DNA of 64,000 nt from Setophaga petechia (GCA_024362935.1 JANCRA010000173.1:315001-379000); one strand, 5' to 3'; numbered from the stretch's first letter, positions 24,851 to 35,900 are shown. Numbers and translations are program-made. The notes: generated from the sequence alone by a model not told the origin.

Positions 24851-26340
24851 TTAATGCACTGTTTATGGTGGCTTTGGCTCATCCCATCCACGTGATCTTC
24901 ACTCTGAAGTTGACAAAAGAAACATCCCGGGTTCTCTCAGGTGGGACATCCCAGATGAATGAACCTGGTTTGTTGTTGGACTGATGGCCCCTTTTGGCCC
25001 CCTCCTCACAGACCCCCTGGGTTCATCATCCCCCTCCTCCCAGCCCCGTAGGTGATGCTCTGGCTGCATTTTCCCCTGCTGAGGGATGGCCCAGGCCCTG
25101 CAGCTCCCACCCAGCACATGAGCCTGATGCCATCTGCCGGCCTCTGGCTCTGGCCAGCCAGGAGAAAGCAGAAATTAATTCCCTGAAAGGTCTATCTCCC
25201 TCTGGCTAAGCCCTCCCTGCTCAGCCTGATGGATTTTTTCCTCACACCACTGAACAACTCCTTTTTAACTCCTCTGCTGTATGAATGCATCAAGAGAAAT
25301 GCACCTAAGATAATTTTTTTCTCCCTGTTTTTTCCCTGGACAAAGGTTGCTGTCTTAAAGTTTCTAATTCCCCTTGCTTCCCCTCGCCTTTTTATTTTTT
25401 GAATGACTGTTTATGAAGACCATCGTGGTCTAACTGGTGTTGGATTAAAAGGAACTTAATAAAGGTTTCCCCTGAGCACAAAGCTGCACAAATGGGTTTG
25501 CAATTGCAGAGTTAATTACAGGAGCTGGGCAGAGCAATCGGTGTTTGCAAAGCTTCACCAGAGGATGAGGCTGGCAGGGAGAGCTTTGGCTTTGCTCTTC
25601 ACTCTCACTGTGAGGCACTGGGGCAGGTTTCCTTCCATTTTCCCCAAAAGATGGAGAAATGGAGTCACCAGAGATGCCACTGGGACCGGCACCAATCCCG
25701 GTGACATCCTGGTGACATCCCAGGGTCACACTCTGGGGTCAGCCAGTGCTGCCCAGTGAAGGGTCTGGGGTGGCTGCAGGAGGAGATTGGGCTGGAGACC
25801 AACCCAGCAAGGCTGAGGGAGGAGCTGCAGGAGAATTTCTGCTGCCTGAGAATGTGAAGTGCTTCCGCCAGTAATCGCCGGAATCATCAAATTAGCATAA
25901 ATTCTATTAACGGTTTCCCAGATGAGACATTTCAGGGCTTCTCCCTCCCCCCCGCCCTTTTCCTGACACAAACAAAAAGAGAATATAATTACTTTGCTAT
26001 AAAGCAGCTCCTGAAAAGGCCCTCAGCCCTTCTGCCTTTCTTCTCCCATGGAATAAAGCTCCAAACGAAAGGTGCTGCTGACCTCTGTGCTCTCACCATT
26101 CATCAACCCAGGAGGAGGAAAGAGACTCCACAATGGTTTCAGAGCCTGGGACAGAGCAGGAACCCATTTGCCAGGTCCACATCGTGGATGGGGGGTTCTG
26201 AGGAGCTTTTTGGGGTGCTCAGACCCTCCTGACTCAGAGGAGGGTTTGGAAGGACGACAGTTCAACACATATGGAAGAAATGTAATTTGTGTAGCACAAA
26301 CCCAGCACCTACTGCAGTAACTCACAACAAGCACCGCGGG
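24851..26340. other. Intergenic, no gene seen
   Basis: Mixed composition. AT-rich patches lie at 25250-25450 and 25860-25920 (caaattagcataaattctat). No exon, RNA gene or young repeat is recognised. Confidence 0.4.
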
Positions 26341-27320
26341 GGCAATCCTCTAAAATAATGTGGTTTTTTATTGGCACGAGATTGTGGATGACAATTGGAA
26401 AGAGAACAGAATTTGCTTATGAGCAAAAGCCTCCTTAATTCTTCAGAACGACACTAAAACAACTCGCCTGCCTATAAATACGGTCTGCCAATAGAGGCAT
26501 CTTAGCTGTGAAGATTTAATTACAGGCAGGAGCTGCAGGAGGCCCGGGCTGACACCAAGGCAGCTGATCCTCACCACAAATGGGTATGTACCTGCACAAG
26601 AGGCTCTCGCACAGCCAGGTGTAACTTTCAACCTCCAGCTTCTTCCCAGACAGGGGCAAATTGGACTTTTTGGTGATTTCCTGTACTATAAGGTAATATG
26701 TTAAAGTCAGAAGATTTCTCTCACTTGGCCATTGGCTCAGAGGACAAGTTGTGTTTCTTCTAGCCCTCAGTTCCCCAACAAATGTAGATAATTTTGCCTC
26801 TCTTCTTCAAGGAAGCCACAGTAATGCTTACTTTTCCACAGATCTTGAGGCCTTTTACATTCTATTACGAATTAATTATTATTAAGTTAAAACAAACTAT
26901 ATACCCTAAATAAAGCAGCTCCAACAAAACAGCTGGATGATGAGAGCAATCTGCTTTATGAACTCCCCTTTCCACTGCGCAATTTTCAGCATTTAGTTCC
27001 GCTTTCTAATTGCTAATATCCATTCTTCAATTACCCGCTGTTTTGTTTCAGATTTAAAAGATTAAAGCACGTTGTTATTTTATGATTATGTGAATTCCCT
27101 TTGTGTAATTGTTAGGTTTGGGTTTTATCCGTTTGCATATTAAACGCCTGCACAGGGAAGACTCGTACGTGGCTTGAAATGGGTTTCGCCTTTGGCACAA
27201 GTTGCCGGCTGTTATTCAAATCAACATTTAGAGACGAAAAGCAGGCAAGGCATCATATTTCTCAAATGACAACACTCCATAAACAGCCTGGCGCTGAATT
27301 TCAACGCTCCAACCCCTTGC
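26341..27320. promoter_or_regulatory. Long AT-rich block upstream of the RACGAP1 promoter
   Basis: About 1 kb of AT-rich, non-repetitive sequence ending sharply at the GC-rich promoter. It contains clustered attaattatt-type cores (about 26870-26885), CCAAT-like ttattgg, ccaatagagg and an octamer-like tttgcatatt at about 27133. No ORF of note. This looks like conserved noncoding DNA but is unaligned. Confidence 0.3.
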
Positions 27321-27501
27321 ACTGACCCTTTGCAGAACCAGCGCAGGGGGCTCAGACCCACACGAGCCCTGTGCCAATGGCTTTGCTGGACATAATCACC
27401 AGGTTTGGGCTGAGAAGGGCTTTTCCTGCCCAGAACAGCCCCTCTGGAGGGTGGACAAGGAGCCGCTGCGGCCTGAGGGGCCCAGGCCCCCCGGCGTTCC
27501 C

Positions 27502-27514
27502 GTTGCTAGGCAAC
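27502..27514. promoter_or_regulatory. RFX X-box in the RACGAP1 promoter
   Basis: GTTGCTAGGCAAC is a near-perfect palindromic RFX site: half sites GTTGCT and GGCAAC with a one-base spacer. It lies about 250 bp upstream of the first donor site, inside a CpG-rich island with two ATGGCGCC (YY1-like) motifs at 27541-27548 and 27604-27611. Confidence 0.6.
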
Positions 27515-27599
27515 GCGTGGCTCCAGCGGCCAGCAGCAAAGATGGCGCCTGGACCCCTCCACGCCCGGCCCCACCGAGCAGGCGGGCCACGCCCTTAGC

Positions 27600-27762
27600 A
27601 GACATGGCGCCGAGCTGGCTTCAGGAGCGCGCTGAGCGCAGCCAATGAGAGGCCGGGAGCGGAGAGCCGGTGCTCGCGGGGATTGGCTGGCGGCGCGGAT
27701 TCAAACCGGAGCGCGGGGCCGTTGGGGCTGCGTGCGCCGCTGGGGCCGGAGCCGCGGCCCAG
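27600..27762 (+). promoter_or_regulatory. RACGAP1: RACGAP1 core promoter and probable noncoding exon 1
   Basis: A CpG-rich segment with a CCAAT box (27642-27646), an inverted CCAAT (27682-27686) and TTCAAA (27700-27705), which fits the TTYRAA cell-cycle homology region preference with gcgcgg just upstream. CCAAT boxes followed by a CHR are typical of G2/M genes controlled by NF-Y and DREAM/MMB, and RACGAP1 is such a gene. A strong donor (cccag|gtgagg) at 27762/27763 could end an untranslated first exon joined to the coding exon at 28925. The start site is unknown. Confidence 0.55.
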
Positions 27763-28924
27763 GTGAGGGAGCCTGAGGGGAGCCCGGGGGGCTCGGGTGA
27801 GTGCGGTGCCGATAGGAAAGGGGCTGGGGACGGGCTGGGAGGAACCGGGGGCTCAGGGGAACCCCGAGGGCTGAGGGGATCCCTGAGGACTGAGGGGAAC
27901 CGACCCCGGACCCGCCCAGGCCCGTTCCACCCCGGTGGTGTCGGAGCCCCGGTCCCCCGGCTCTGAGGGCGCTCCACGAGCCGGGCTGGTCCCTGCGGCC
28001 TCCCGGCCTCGGGGGTCTCGGTGGGCGCGGGGATGGAGATGCTGGTGCTGGTAATTGAGGCACCGAGCTGGGTGTGCCCCGTGCTGTGAGTTCGCACGAC
28101 AAGGGCAGAGCTGTTCCACACCTCGCGGTGCAATTAATAGAGAAAGTACCGAGGTATCGGTGTGCCTATGAAGTCTGCACCTGTGCAACAGGTACCTCAA
28201 AGCCTTCTGTGCTGGCGGGTTGTGTTCGCTGCTGGCGGCTCTCCCAGGCCAGCTCCTGTCCCAGCCCCGGCTGCCCTGCCTGCCCCAGCCACCCCTCGCA
28301 TTCGTGAAGTCATTTCTATCTTGCTGAGCTGGAGACTTTCCCCTTCGCTGCCTCTGTTTATGCCGTTGTTGCTGCTGTTTGAGAGAAATGTGCTGACTGC
28401 TTGAATTTCAACAGCTATTTGCAGGAGGAGCTGTAAGTTAAAATGCAGCTAAATTTAAAATTGTATTAAAATTCTCCAGAATGTTGCTCCTATTTTTATC
28501 TTACAAAGTGCTGAAAACTTGCAGGTTTTTAGTGGCCTAGATAGTACCAAGTTATTTGTAGACAGGGCACGGGCTGTGTTCTGTATCCTTTTGGAAGGGA
28601 AGGACTTGGGATCCCTCATCTTGCCTTGGGTTCTGTGCTGTGCTGGGGGATAGTGGAAGCACTTAGATGGGCAGATCTGCCTCTCTCCAAGGCTCTGTTA
28701 TCCATAAACTGTGCAGGGCTGTGGATTTTCATTCCCAATGAGAAAAAGTAGATGCATATATCTCCATAAAACATGAGTTTTGTTGATGCAGCTTCTCAAT
28801 CCTGCCTGAATGCATTACAGCCAGTGATTCTGAGGCTGGTTCTCTTTCCTTTGGGCTGGTTTCTGCTCGGAGCAGGGAGGGAAGGGCTGGCCTGCTTGTT
28901 TAGCTGTGGCTTTTTGGCAGGAGG

Positions 28925-29729
28925 ATGGAGATTGCCATGGTGAACCTGCGGGGTCTGTTCGAGCAGCTCACGCGCCAGGCCGAGCTCCTGAGCGAAGGAA
29001 ACGAATGCCGTGAGTTTTGTTCCTGAAAAATCTGCTGAAGATGCTAAAACCAGTCTGATCTGGGTTTTTCCTTTGTAGAGAAACATTAAGTCCCATCTGA
29101 ATTTCTGTGCAGGGCCACATTCTGCTTGTAGCAGACTGGCTTTGTCTCGTGTTCCAGCTCTGCTGGCTGGTGCTGACAGGAAGGGCTTGGTCTGAAAAAT
29201 GGAAGAGCTCATGGACGTCTCTTGTGTGGCTGGGTTGGCCCAAAGGCTGGGTTCTCCATGCCTCAGGTTGGGCATCAGGAGGAAGAATTTCTTCCTGGAA
29301 AGAGCAGCCAGGGATTGGAGGAGTCTGCCCAGGGAGGTTTGGAGTGCCCATCCCTGGAGGGGTCCAAGGAATGACTGGAGGTGGCACTCAGTGCTCTGGG
29401 CTGGGTGATGAGGTGGGGATAGGGTCTTTTCCAACCTCAGGAATCCTGGGATTCAGTGTGAGCAGATAGCTGCTGTCAGCTGCTCCTCTGCTTGCCCAGC
29501 TAAGGCTTCATGTGTTCTCTCCCCAGAGTTTATCCAGTTAGCGAAGAACTTTGAGGAGAACCGGAGGAAATGGCAGAAACTAGAGCAGGAGCTCTGCAAG
29601 TACAAAGATCTCCTGATGAAGACGGAGGCTGAGCGCAGTGCCCTGGACGTGAAGCTGAAACATGCCCGCAATCAGGTGGATGTGGAGATCAAAAGGAGGC
29701 AAAAAGCTGAAATGGACTGTGAGAAGCTG
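28925..29729 (+). CDS. RACGAP1: RACGAP1 exons for the N-terminus and coiled coil
   Basis: Exon 28925-29009 encodes [20 protein letters not shown] and the start of the helical region. Exon 29527-29729 continues with [20 protein letters not shown] and [20 protein letters not shown]. Known: this coiled coil binds KIF23 in centralspindlin. The intron between the two carries a CR1 fragment. The junction restores the Gln codon from a single C plus AG. Confidence 0.95.
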
Positions 29730-32700
29730 GTGAGTAATTCCTGTGTTACCCGTCAGCTCTCGAGAGTGTGGAGACAAGGCGATTAAACTGCATTGATCAG
29801 CGGCAAAGAAGGGCTGGCACTCACGGGGAGGAAAGGAAAAATAGAAAGCAAGGAATTGGCTCGGCTCCTCGGAGCAGCCTCCTGCTTTGATCTGGGAAAG
29901 GAGACTGGCTGCTGATGGAGCTGAGCTGCCATTACCTGTCTGAGCTGCCATTACCTGCCTGCAGCCATTAGCAGTCCATTGACACCAGTTCTGAGACTTA
30001 TCTCTGGTATCTCAAGCGCTCGGTCGGGTCTTACAGTAATTAAACACAGTGCATCCAGCTGCTGATGTTATCTGTGTCACAGGAGCGGCAAATCCAGCTG
30101 ATTCGGGAGCTGCTCATGTGTGATGCCTCCGGCAGCATCCAGCTCAGCGAGGAGCAGAAGTCTGTCCTTGCCTTCCTGAACAGGCCACAGCCTTCTGTGG
30201 GAAGTGCAGGCAACAAAAGGTAGGGAGGCAGCATTTTATCTGAGGTGTCAGGCATCCATCCAGCTGTCGGCCCCTGTGACACATTCCTCACCCATGTCAA
30301 CAGTTCCCCTTTTTGTTCCACTTTAAAATACGGCTCCTCTGAGTCAGTGGGATTGTTCTGGAACCGTGACTGACTGAAAGCCAAACTGATACAAGCTTCT
30401 TCTAATTTTTGTTTTTTAGGCTGTCTACAATAGATGAATCTGGCTCAATTCTGTCAGACATCAGCTTTGACAAGAGCGATGACTCACTGGTAATGTAACT
30501 CCGTTTCTGAAGCTCTCCTCCCCTGTTAAGCCCGAGGGGAGGGGGTTGATCTCCAGAGACCCTTTGTGTTTGGATTGCTGGGATATTAACCTGGCTGAGC
30601 TGATTTGCATTTCCCGAGTGTGCTGTTGGCTAAAATTTGATGAAAGCCCTGGCCAGGGGCTGTGTGCTATTTACCATTAACCAGTACTGTGTCTTTCCCC
30701 CAGGACTGGGATTCCTCGGTGGTGAAAGCTGTCAGGCTGAAGAGGAGAGAGAAGCGGGTATTGTTCAATTGTTCCTGTCACATAGTTTCCTTTGTTCCCC
30801 CTGGCTGCCACAATGCCACCATCTGTCACCTCACAGCCACCTGTCGTGACCTCTGAGCCACTAAACACAGTCAGACCTCGAATGGCTGTGCTGCTGCTGT
30901 GCGGGTTTAGATTGAAATTTAGGTCTGATGTCATTGTTTGTGTACTGAAAACGATTGGAGTTCTGTATATCCTGGGTTTTTACAGTCTGGAGTTTGCAAG
31001 AAAACATTTGGAGATTATTGCAGCTCCCAGATTAGGGGAAAATGGAAATTAACAGTTTTCTATTTTGTTAAGGAGCTTGTGCTCGTTCTGCAGATTAAAG
31101 CAGAAGATACAGGTGGGAAAGAGCCTGAAACCATCACTAGTGGAGCTGGGAAGTGTCTGGGACCTGCTTAGTTGCTGGTTTTTGTGTGTGTAGTTTGTGG
31201 GTTTGTTGGGGCTTTTTTGTCCTCCTTTCTTAGGTCGGGTTTCTTTTTTTATGATCGGAATTATAAAGTTGGCTAGGAAAATTATTTGAAAGAGGTTCCC
31301 TAATTCTTCCTGGCACCTCCAAGGTTGCCACGAAGCAGAGGTTCCTCTGAAGGACTTGTCTGCACACACCACAGATGTGTGAAGTGTTCAGTCCTTCAGT
31401 CATCCTGGGCCAGTGTAATGCCAAGTGAGCAGCATTCCTGCTTTGAGACAAGGATGTGCTCTCTTTTCAGCGCTCTTCCAGGCAGTTTGCTGAAGGCCCC
31501 CCAGCTCCTCAGAAGAAATCCAGATCTATCAGCAACACAGCAGACCAGGTATGGGGTCACAGCTGGGTTTGGGTACACCTGGCCACACTTCCTGCCTGTT
31601 TCCAGGGCTGCTGGAACTCCTGTGTTCTGTCAGCATTGCTGCCACTGGTGTATCTGTCATTCCAGGCTAATGAATCCATAGTAGCAAAGACCACTGTGAT
31701 GGTCCCCAACGATGGTGGCCCAATTGAAGCCATTTCTACCATCCAGACTGTGCCTTACCCTCGGAGGAGCCGCAGGAAGAGCGGTAGGTGCAGCATCCCT
31801 GTCTGTCCTGACACGGCTACACAGATTATCCTGAAATGTCCCTTATTCCTTCCAGGACCTGGGAGCTGCTTCTGATTTATGATGCCCATGCTTTTGGGGG
31901 CAGAGGGTGATTCCAGCCTCTTCTTTGTGTCTTCCAGGTCCTTTGCAGCCCTGGAACAGCGAGTCCAGCATAGGCAGTAAGCAGCTGGAGTCCAAGCAGG
32001 ACACCGATGGCTCCAGCACCCCGCAGCACAACGGGGGAGTGAGGCTGCACGACTTTGTTTCAAAGACGGTGGGTCTAAGGCAGGAGGAGATGGAAAAGCA
32101 TCTCCTTCCATCTTGGGATGTGTGTGATAAGAGGCTGCCAGCTGTGTCAAGGGAGGTTTAGGTTGGATACTGGGAAAAGGCTCTTCTCCCAGAGGGGCAG
32201 TTGTGCACTGAACAGGCTTCCCTGGGAATGGGCATGGCCCCAAGGCTGCCAGAGCTCCAGGAGAGTTTGGACAATGCTCCCAGGGATGCACAAGGTGGGG
32301 TTGTTGGGGTGTCTGTGCAGGGCCAGGAGCTGCACTGCTGATCTCTGTGGCTCTCTTCCAATTCAGGCTATTCCATGATTAGTCTTGGGTCAATATGACC
32401 TGTACCAGTTACCTGCATGGATCAGAGACTTGTTACCCAGTAATTCCTGCAGAGTTACTGCACTGCACTAATCTCTCCTGTCTGTGTGCTCTGATCACCA
32501 GGTTATCAAGCCAGAATCGTGTGTCCCGTGTGGAAAGAGAGTCAAGTTTGGGAAGATCTCCCTCAAGTGCAGAGACTGCCGGGTGGTGGCTCACCCCGAG
32601 TGCCGGGAGCGGTGCCCCCTGCCCTGCATCCCCACGCTGACGGGCACGCCGGTGCGCATCGGGGAGGTGGGTCAGTGCCAGGGGAGCCACCCTGCCTCGG

Positions 32701-35662
32701 GGCCTGGGGCTGGCACCAGGGGAGCCACCCTGCCTCGGGGCCTGGGGCTGGCACCAGGAGAGCCACCCTGCCTCGGGGCCTGGGGCTGGCACCAGGGGAG
32801 CCACCCTGCCTCGGGGCCTGGGGCTGCCACCAGGGGAGCCACCCTGCCTCGGGGCCTGGGGCTGGCACCAGGAGAGCCACCCTGCCTCGGGGCCTGGGGC
32901 TGGCACCAGGGGGGCCACCCTGCCTCGGGGCCTGGGGCTGGCACCAGAGGGGCCACCCTGCCTCAGGACTGCCCACCAGAGGGGCCACCCTGCCTCGGGG
33001 CCTGGGGCTGGCACCAGGGGAGCCACCCTGCCTCGGGGCCTGGGGCTGGCACCAGAGGGGCCACCCTGCCTCGGGGCCCGGGGCTGGCACCAGAGGGGCC
33101 ACCCTGCCTCGGGGCCTGGGGCTGGCACCAGGGGGGCCACCCTGCCTCGGGACTGCCCACCAGAGGGGCCACCCTGCCTCGGGACTTGCTCAGCTCCAAG
33201 GCTGCCTTCCCTAGCAAAGATCCTGTTGCTCAGAGCTGCATAATGACATGTAAATGAGCTCGCTAATGCATCATTGCACAAGCAGGGAGGGGGTGTAGGG
33301 GTGTGATGGTAGGAGGGCGTTGAGTGGGGAAGGTGGCAGCTCTGGGCAGGCGATGCAGCGTTGTGCTGATGGATGTGATGTTTCTTCATCAGTCCTGAGA
33401 AGAGCAACAATTCTTGTTTTCCGACCATAGATCTTGCTGTGAATTCCTGAGAGAGTATTTTCCATGTCTTGGTGACTGAATCCATCTTTTTTTTTATTTT
33501 CCCTTCTGCCTTTTAGGGCACCTTGATGGATTTTGTCCCTTCTACTCCTCCAATGATCCCTTCCATCATCGTGCACTGTGTTAATGAGATTGAGCAACGA
33601 GGGCTGCATGAGGTAAGAAGAAAATGAGGTGTGAAACAGTGCCAATGAAATGGGTTGTGGTGTTAGGGAAGCAAATTGTTAACCCAAATATCCCTTATTT
33701 ATGATGTGCGTGGGTGACTCAGGTGTGGGGAGAAGGTGGGGATGGAAGAAAGCCAGTTGACCTCCTCCTCTGAGCCAAGCTTTGTGCCAACAGACAGGCA
33801 TTTACCGCGTCCCTGGCTGTGACAAGACTGTGAGGGAGCTGAAAGAGAAGTTTCTCAGAGCAAAGAGCGTTCCTTTGCTCAGTAAGGTGGACGATATCCA
33901 CGCCATCTGTGGCCTTCTCAAGTACTTCCTGCGCAGCCTGAAGGAGCCCCTGCTCACTTTCCGGTTAAACAAGGCTTTCATGGAAGCTGCAGGTGAGGGA
34001 TTGCTGTGTGACATCTCCAGCTCTTTCCTGAGGCTCACTGGTTGTGGTTTTGCTGTCGAATGAACCAGCAACCCGTGGTGCTCTGTGGAGCCCTTGTGCC
34101 TGAGTTCTAGTTGGGCAGGATACAAGATTATTAGCACAGCTTGAGAAGTTTCTGGCTTCTTTATTTCTCACGTAGCTGTGGCTGTGAGGGGAATATTGCA
34201 GCTTCTGGGAGCACTTTCTTAGGTCTAAATATTATTTTTTCCTGCTAGAAATCGAGGATGAGGATAACAGCATTGCTGCTATGTACCAAGCAGTTGGAGA
34301 ACTTCCTCAGGCCAACAGGGACACCTTGGCTTTCCTCATGGTCCACCTGCAGAGGTACATTCTGATGAACGGGGGTTGGAACTAGGTGATCTTGAAGGTT
34401 CCTCCCAACCCAAGCCATTCTGTGATTTGGAAGGGGAAGATTACCCCACTGGTGCTTTTTCCAATTGGGTCTGGTTACTGCTTGTGAGCATGGAGTCTTC
34501 ATTCTGGAACAAACCTGCTCACTCAGAGGCCAAGTGTGTGTGAGACAGGGGACTTGTATCACAAGTGAAGGGGGGAACTGCATTCTTCCCATATTTCTTT
34601 TAATGCAGGGTGGCTCAGAGCCCAGACACCAAAATGGACATCTCCAATTTGGCCACAGTCTTTGGCCCCACCATAGTCGCCCACGCGGTACCAGATCCTG
34701 ACCCCGTGACGCTGCTGCAAGACATGAAGCGTCAGCCCAAGGTGGGACAGACTTGGGGCTTGTCTGTCTTCCAACCCAAACCATTCTGTGATTCTGTGAT
34801 CAGTGACTCACAGGTGTCTCTGTAGGTGGTGGAGCGGCTCCTGCTGCTGCCCATGGACTACTGGAGCCAGCTGATGATGGTGGAGCAGGAGAACATTGAC
34901 CCAGCACATGTGATTGAGAACACCAACGCCTATTCCACTCCACGGACACCTGAGGTCCAAGGTAATCCTGCCTTCTGCTCTGTTACTAAAAACAACCCTC
35001 AATCCACACAGCCTGGGAGGCTCTTGGAGCCAGCCACTTCTCACTTCATGGAGGCAGAGGGAAAAGCAAAGTGTGCCAGGAAGTGCCAGATTTGTCTAGT
35101 GCTTTTCACAGATGCCAGGGAATGCCTGATGTTCCCTGAATGGCAAAGAAAACTTCAGCTGTCCCCACACTGTGCTGCTCTCTTTTGGCAGTGAGCATCC
35201 TGGGACCTCTCACCACCCCAGAGCACCAGCTCTCCAAGACACCCTCGTCCAGCTCCCTGTCCCAGAGGGTCCGCTCCACCTTCAGCAAGACCACCCCCAA
35301 GTAAGTGCCAGGGGGTGCTGTCATGCCATGCTTGGGATGACTGCAGGGGATTTTGGGTGCTCTAGGACAACTGAGACTTTGGGGACACTTAATACTCAGT
35401 GAGCCCTCCCTTGATCTGTGCTGTGGGAGCAGCAGGTTTGGGTAACAAACATCCTCTCATGGTAGGGAGAGGAACATTGGTTGGGAGGTGGGTGAGATTT
35501 AGGTGAATGTTCCCTGGAAAAGGGAGAGTGTTGAACCTCTGTGTCCAGAATTCCAAACTGATATTCTTGTGTTTCTCTTGAATTAGATTTGGGAGCAAAA
35601 GCAAGTCAACAACCCAGTTTGGGCATCAGGGTAACTTCTTTGCCTCTCCTATGCTGAAGTGA
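28925..35662 (+). CDS. RACGAP1: RACGAP1, Rac GTPase-activating protein 1 (complete, 16 coding exons)
   Basis: Join: 28925-29009, 29527-29729, 30083-30219, 30420-30489, 30704-30757, 31471-31548, 31666-31783, 31938-32068, 32502-32666, 33517-33612, 33794-33992, 34249-34354, 34609-34741, 34826-34961, 35192-35300, 35587-35662. All introns are GT/AG. The total is 1896 bases, 631 residues plus stop, against 632 in human. The product is the centralspindlin subunit that pairs with KIF23, recruits ECT2 and acts at the midzone and midbody in cytokinesis. Domains: N-terminal coiled coil (about residues 35-120), PLK1-type serine cluster at 149-170, C1 zinc finger (286-336), RhoGAP domain (about 350-540) with arginine finger Arg384, and a basic C-terminal tail ending Ala-Ser-Pro-Met-Leu-Lys. 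The start Met aligns with the human one. The neighbour ASIC1 is divergent, as in human. Confidence 0.97.
29185..29462 (+). mobile_element. CR1 LINE 3' fragment in RACGAP1 intron
   Basis: Contains ggtttggagtgcccatccct, gaatgactggaggtggcact and ttttccaacctcaggaatcc, ending gattcagtgtg. This is the typical 3' UTR and tail of avian CR1. It is in sense orientation to the gene and 5'-truncated. Confidence 0.85.
32148..32386 (+). mobile_element. CR1 LINE 3' fragment in RACGAP1 intron
   Basis: Runs from aagggaggtttaggttggat through ttgtgcactgaacaggcttc and ggagagtttggacaatgctc to attccatgatt. The order is that of a CR1 3' end, inserted just upstream of the C1 exon acceptor. Confidence 0.85.
32502..32666 (+). 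CDS. RACGAP1: RACGAP1 C1 zinc-finger exon
   Basis: This 55-codon exon carries most of the C1 domain. The first His (residue 286) is in the previous exon, 12 residues before Cys-Val-Pro-Cys. It is followed by Cys-Arg-Asp-Cys, His-Pro-Glu-Cys and a final Cys. All zinc ligands are present in C1 spacing. Known: C1 domains bind zinc and sit on membranes, and this one helps anchor the midbody. The donor is immediately followed by a minisatellite whose frame stays open from this exon. Confidence 0.95.
32672..33190 (+). repeat. 38-bp GC-rich minisatellite in RACGAP1 intron
   Basis: About 13 tandem copies of a 38-bp unit containing gccaccctgcctcggggcct and ggggctggcacca, with single-base variants, plus two shorter units carrying actgcccaccagag. 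It starts only a few bases after the C1 exon donor. The sense strand has runs of four Gs in every unit, so RNA or DNA G-quadruplexes are plausible. The upstream RACGAP1 frame runs open across it to the stop at 33255-33257. Confidence 0.95.
33517..34741 (+). CDS. RACGAP1: RACGAP1 exons for the RhoGAP domain
   Basis: Four exons (33517-33612, 33794-33992, 34249-34354, 34609-34741) encode the GAP fold. The arginine finger sits in [13 protein letters not shown] (Arg384). [26 protein letters not shown] and [20 protein letters not shown] are the other hallmark blocks. Odd: the human residue two after the finger is Ser387, an Aurora B target. Here it is Pro386. The last intron after this block is only 84 bp and consists largely of a CR1 tail. 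Confidence 0.95.
34364..34430 (+). mobile_element. CR1 3' tail in RACGAP1 intron
   Basis: A short fragment: ggttggaactaggtgatctt, gaaggttcctcccaacccaa, then ccattctgtgattt. Only the last part of the CR1 3' end is left. Confidence 0.75.
34742..34825 (+). mobile_element. 84-bp RACGAP1 intron made largely of a CR1 tail
   Basis: The intron runs from gtggga to ctgtag. Its middle (about 34755-34801) is a CR1 3' end, tcttccaacccaaaccattc, with the octamer tail attctgtg repeated. Little other intron sequence remains. Confidence 0.75.
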
Positions 35663-35900
35663 AGACCTGGGAGTTGGTCTTGTCCTGGCATTTGCACACC
35701 AATGCTCACAAGTAGAAGAAATACAGATTGTCTCCATGGCCCCTGGCAGCTTATATGAAATAATGTTTTGCCTTTTATCTTTCAGCTAAACTGAGACTTT
35801 TAATGGGATTTTATAGTGCAATTTATTTTTATTATCTAATGCTGTGCTGAATGTAGTATTGATGAGGACAGTAACAAGCAGGATTTGTTCAGTGCTAATC

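Noticed and set aside
32672..33190. CRISPR-like direct repeats
   Set aside because: Units are contiguous and there are no unique spacers between identical repeats. This is a eukaryotic minisatellite in an intron.
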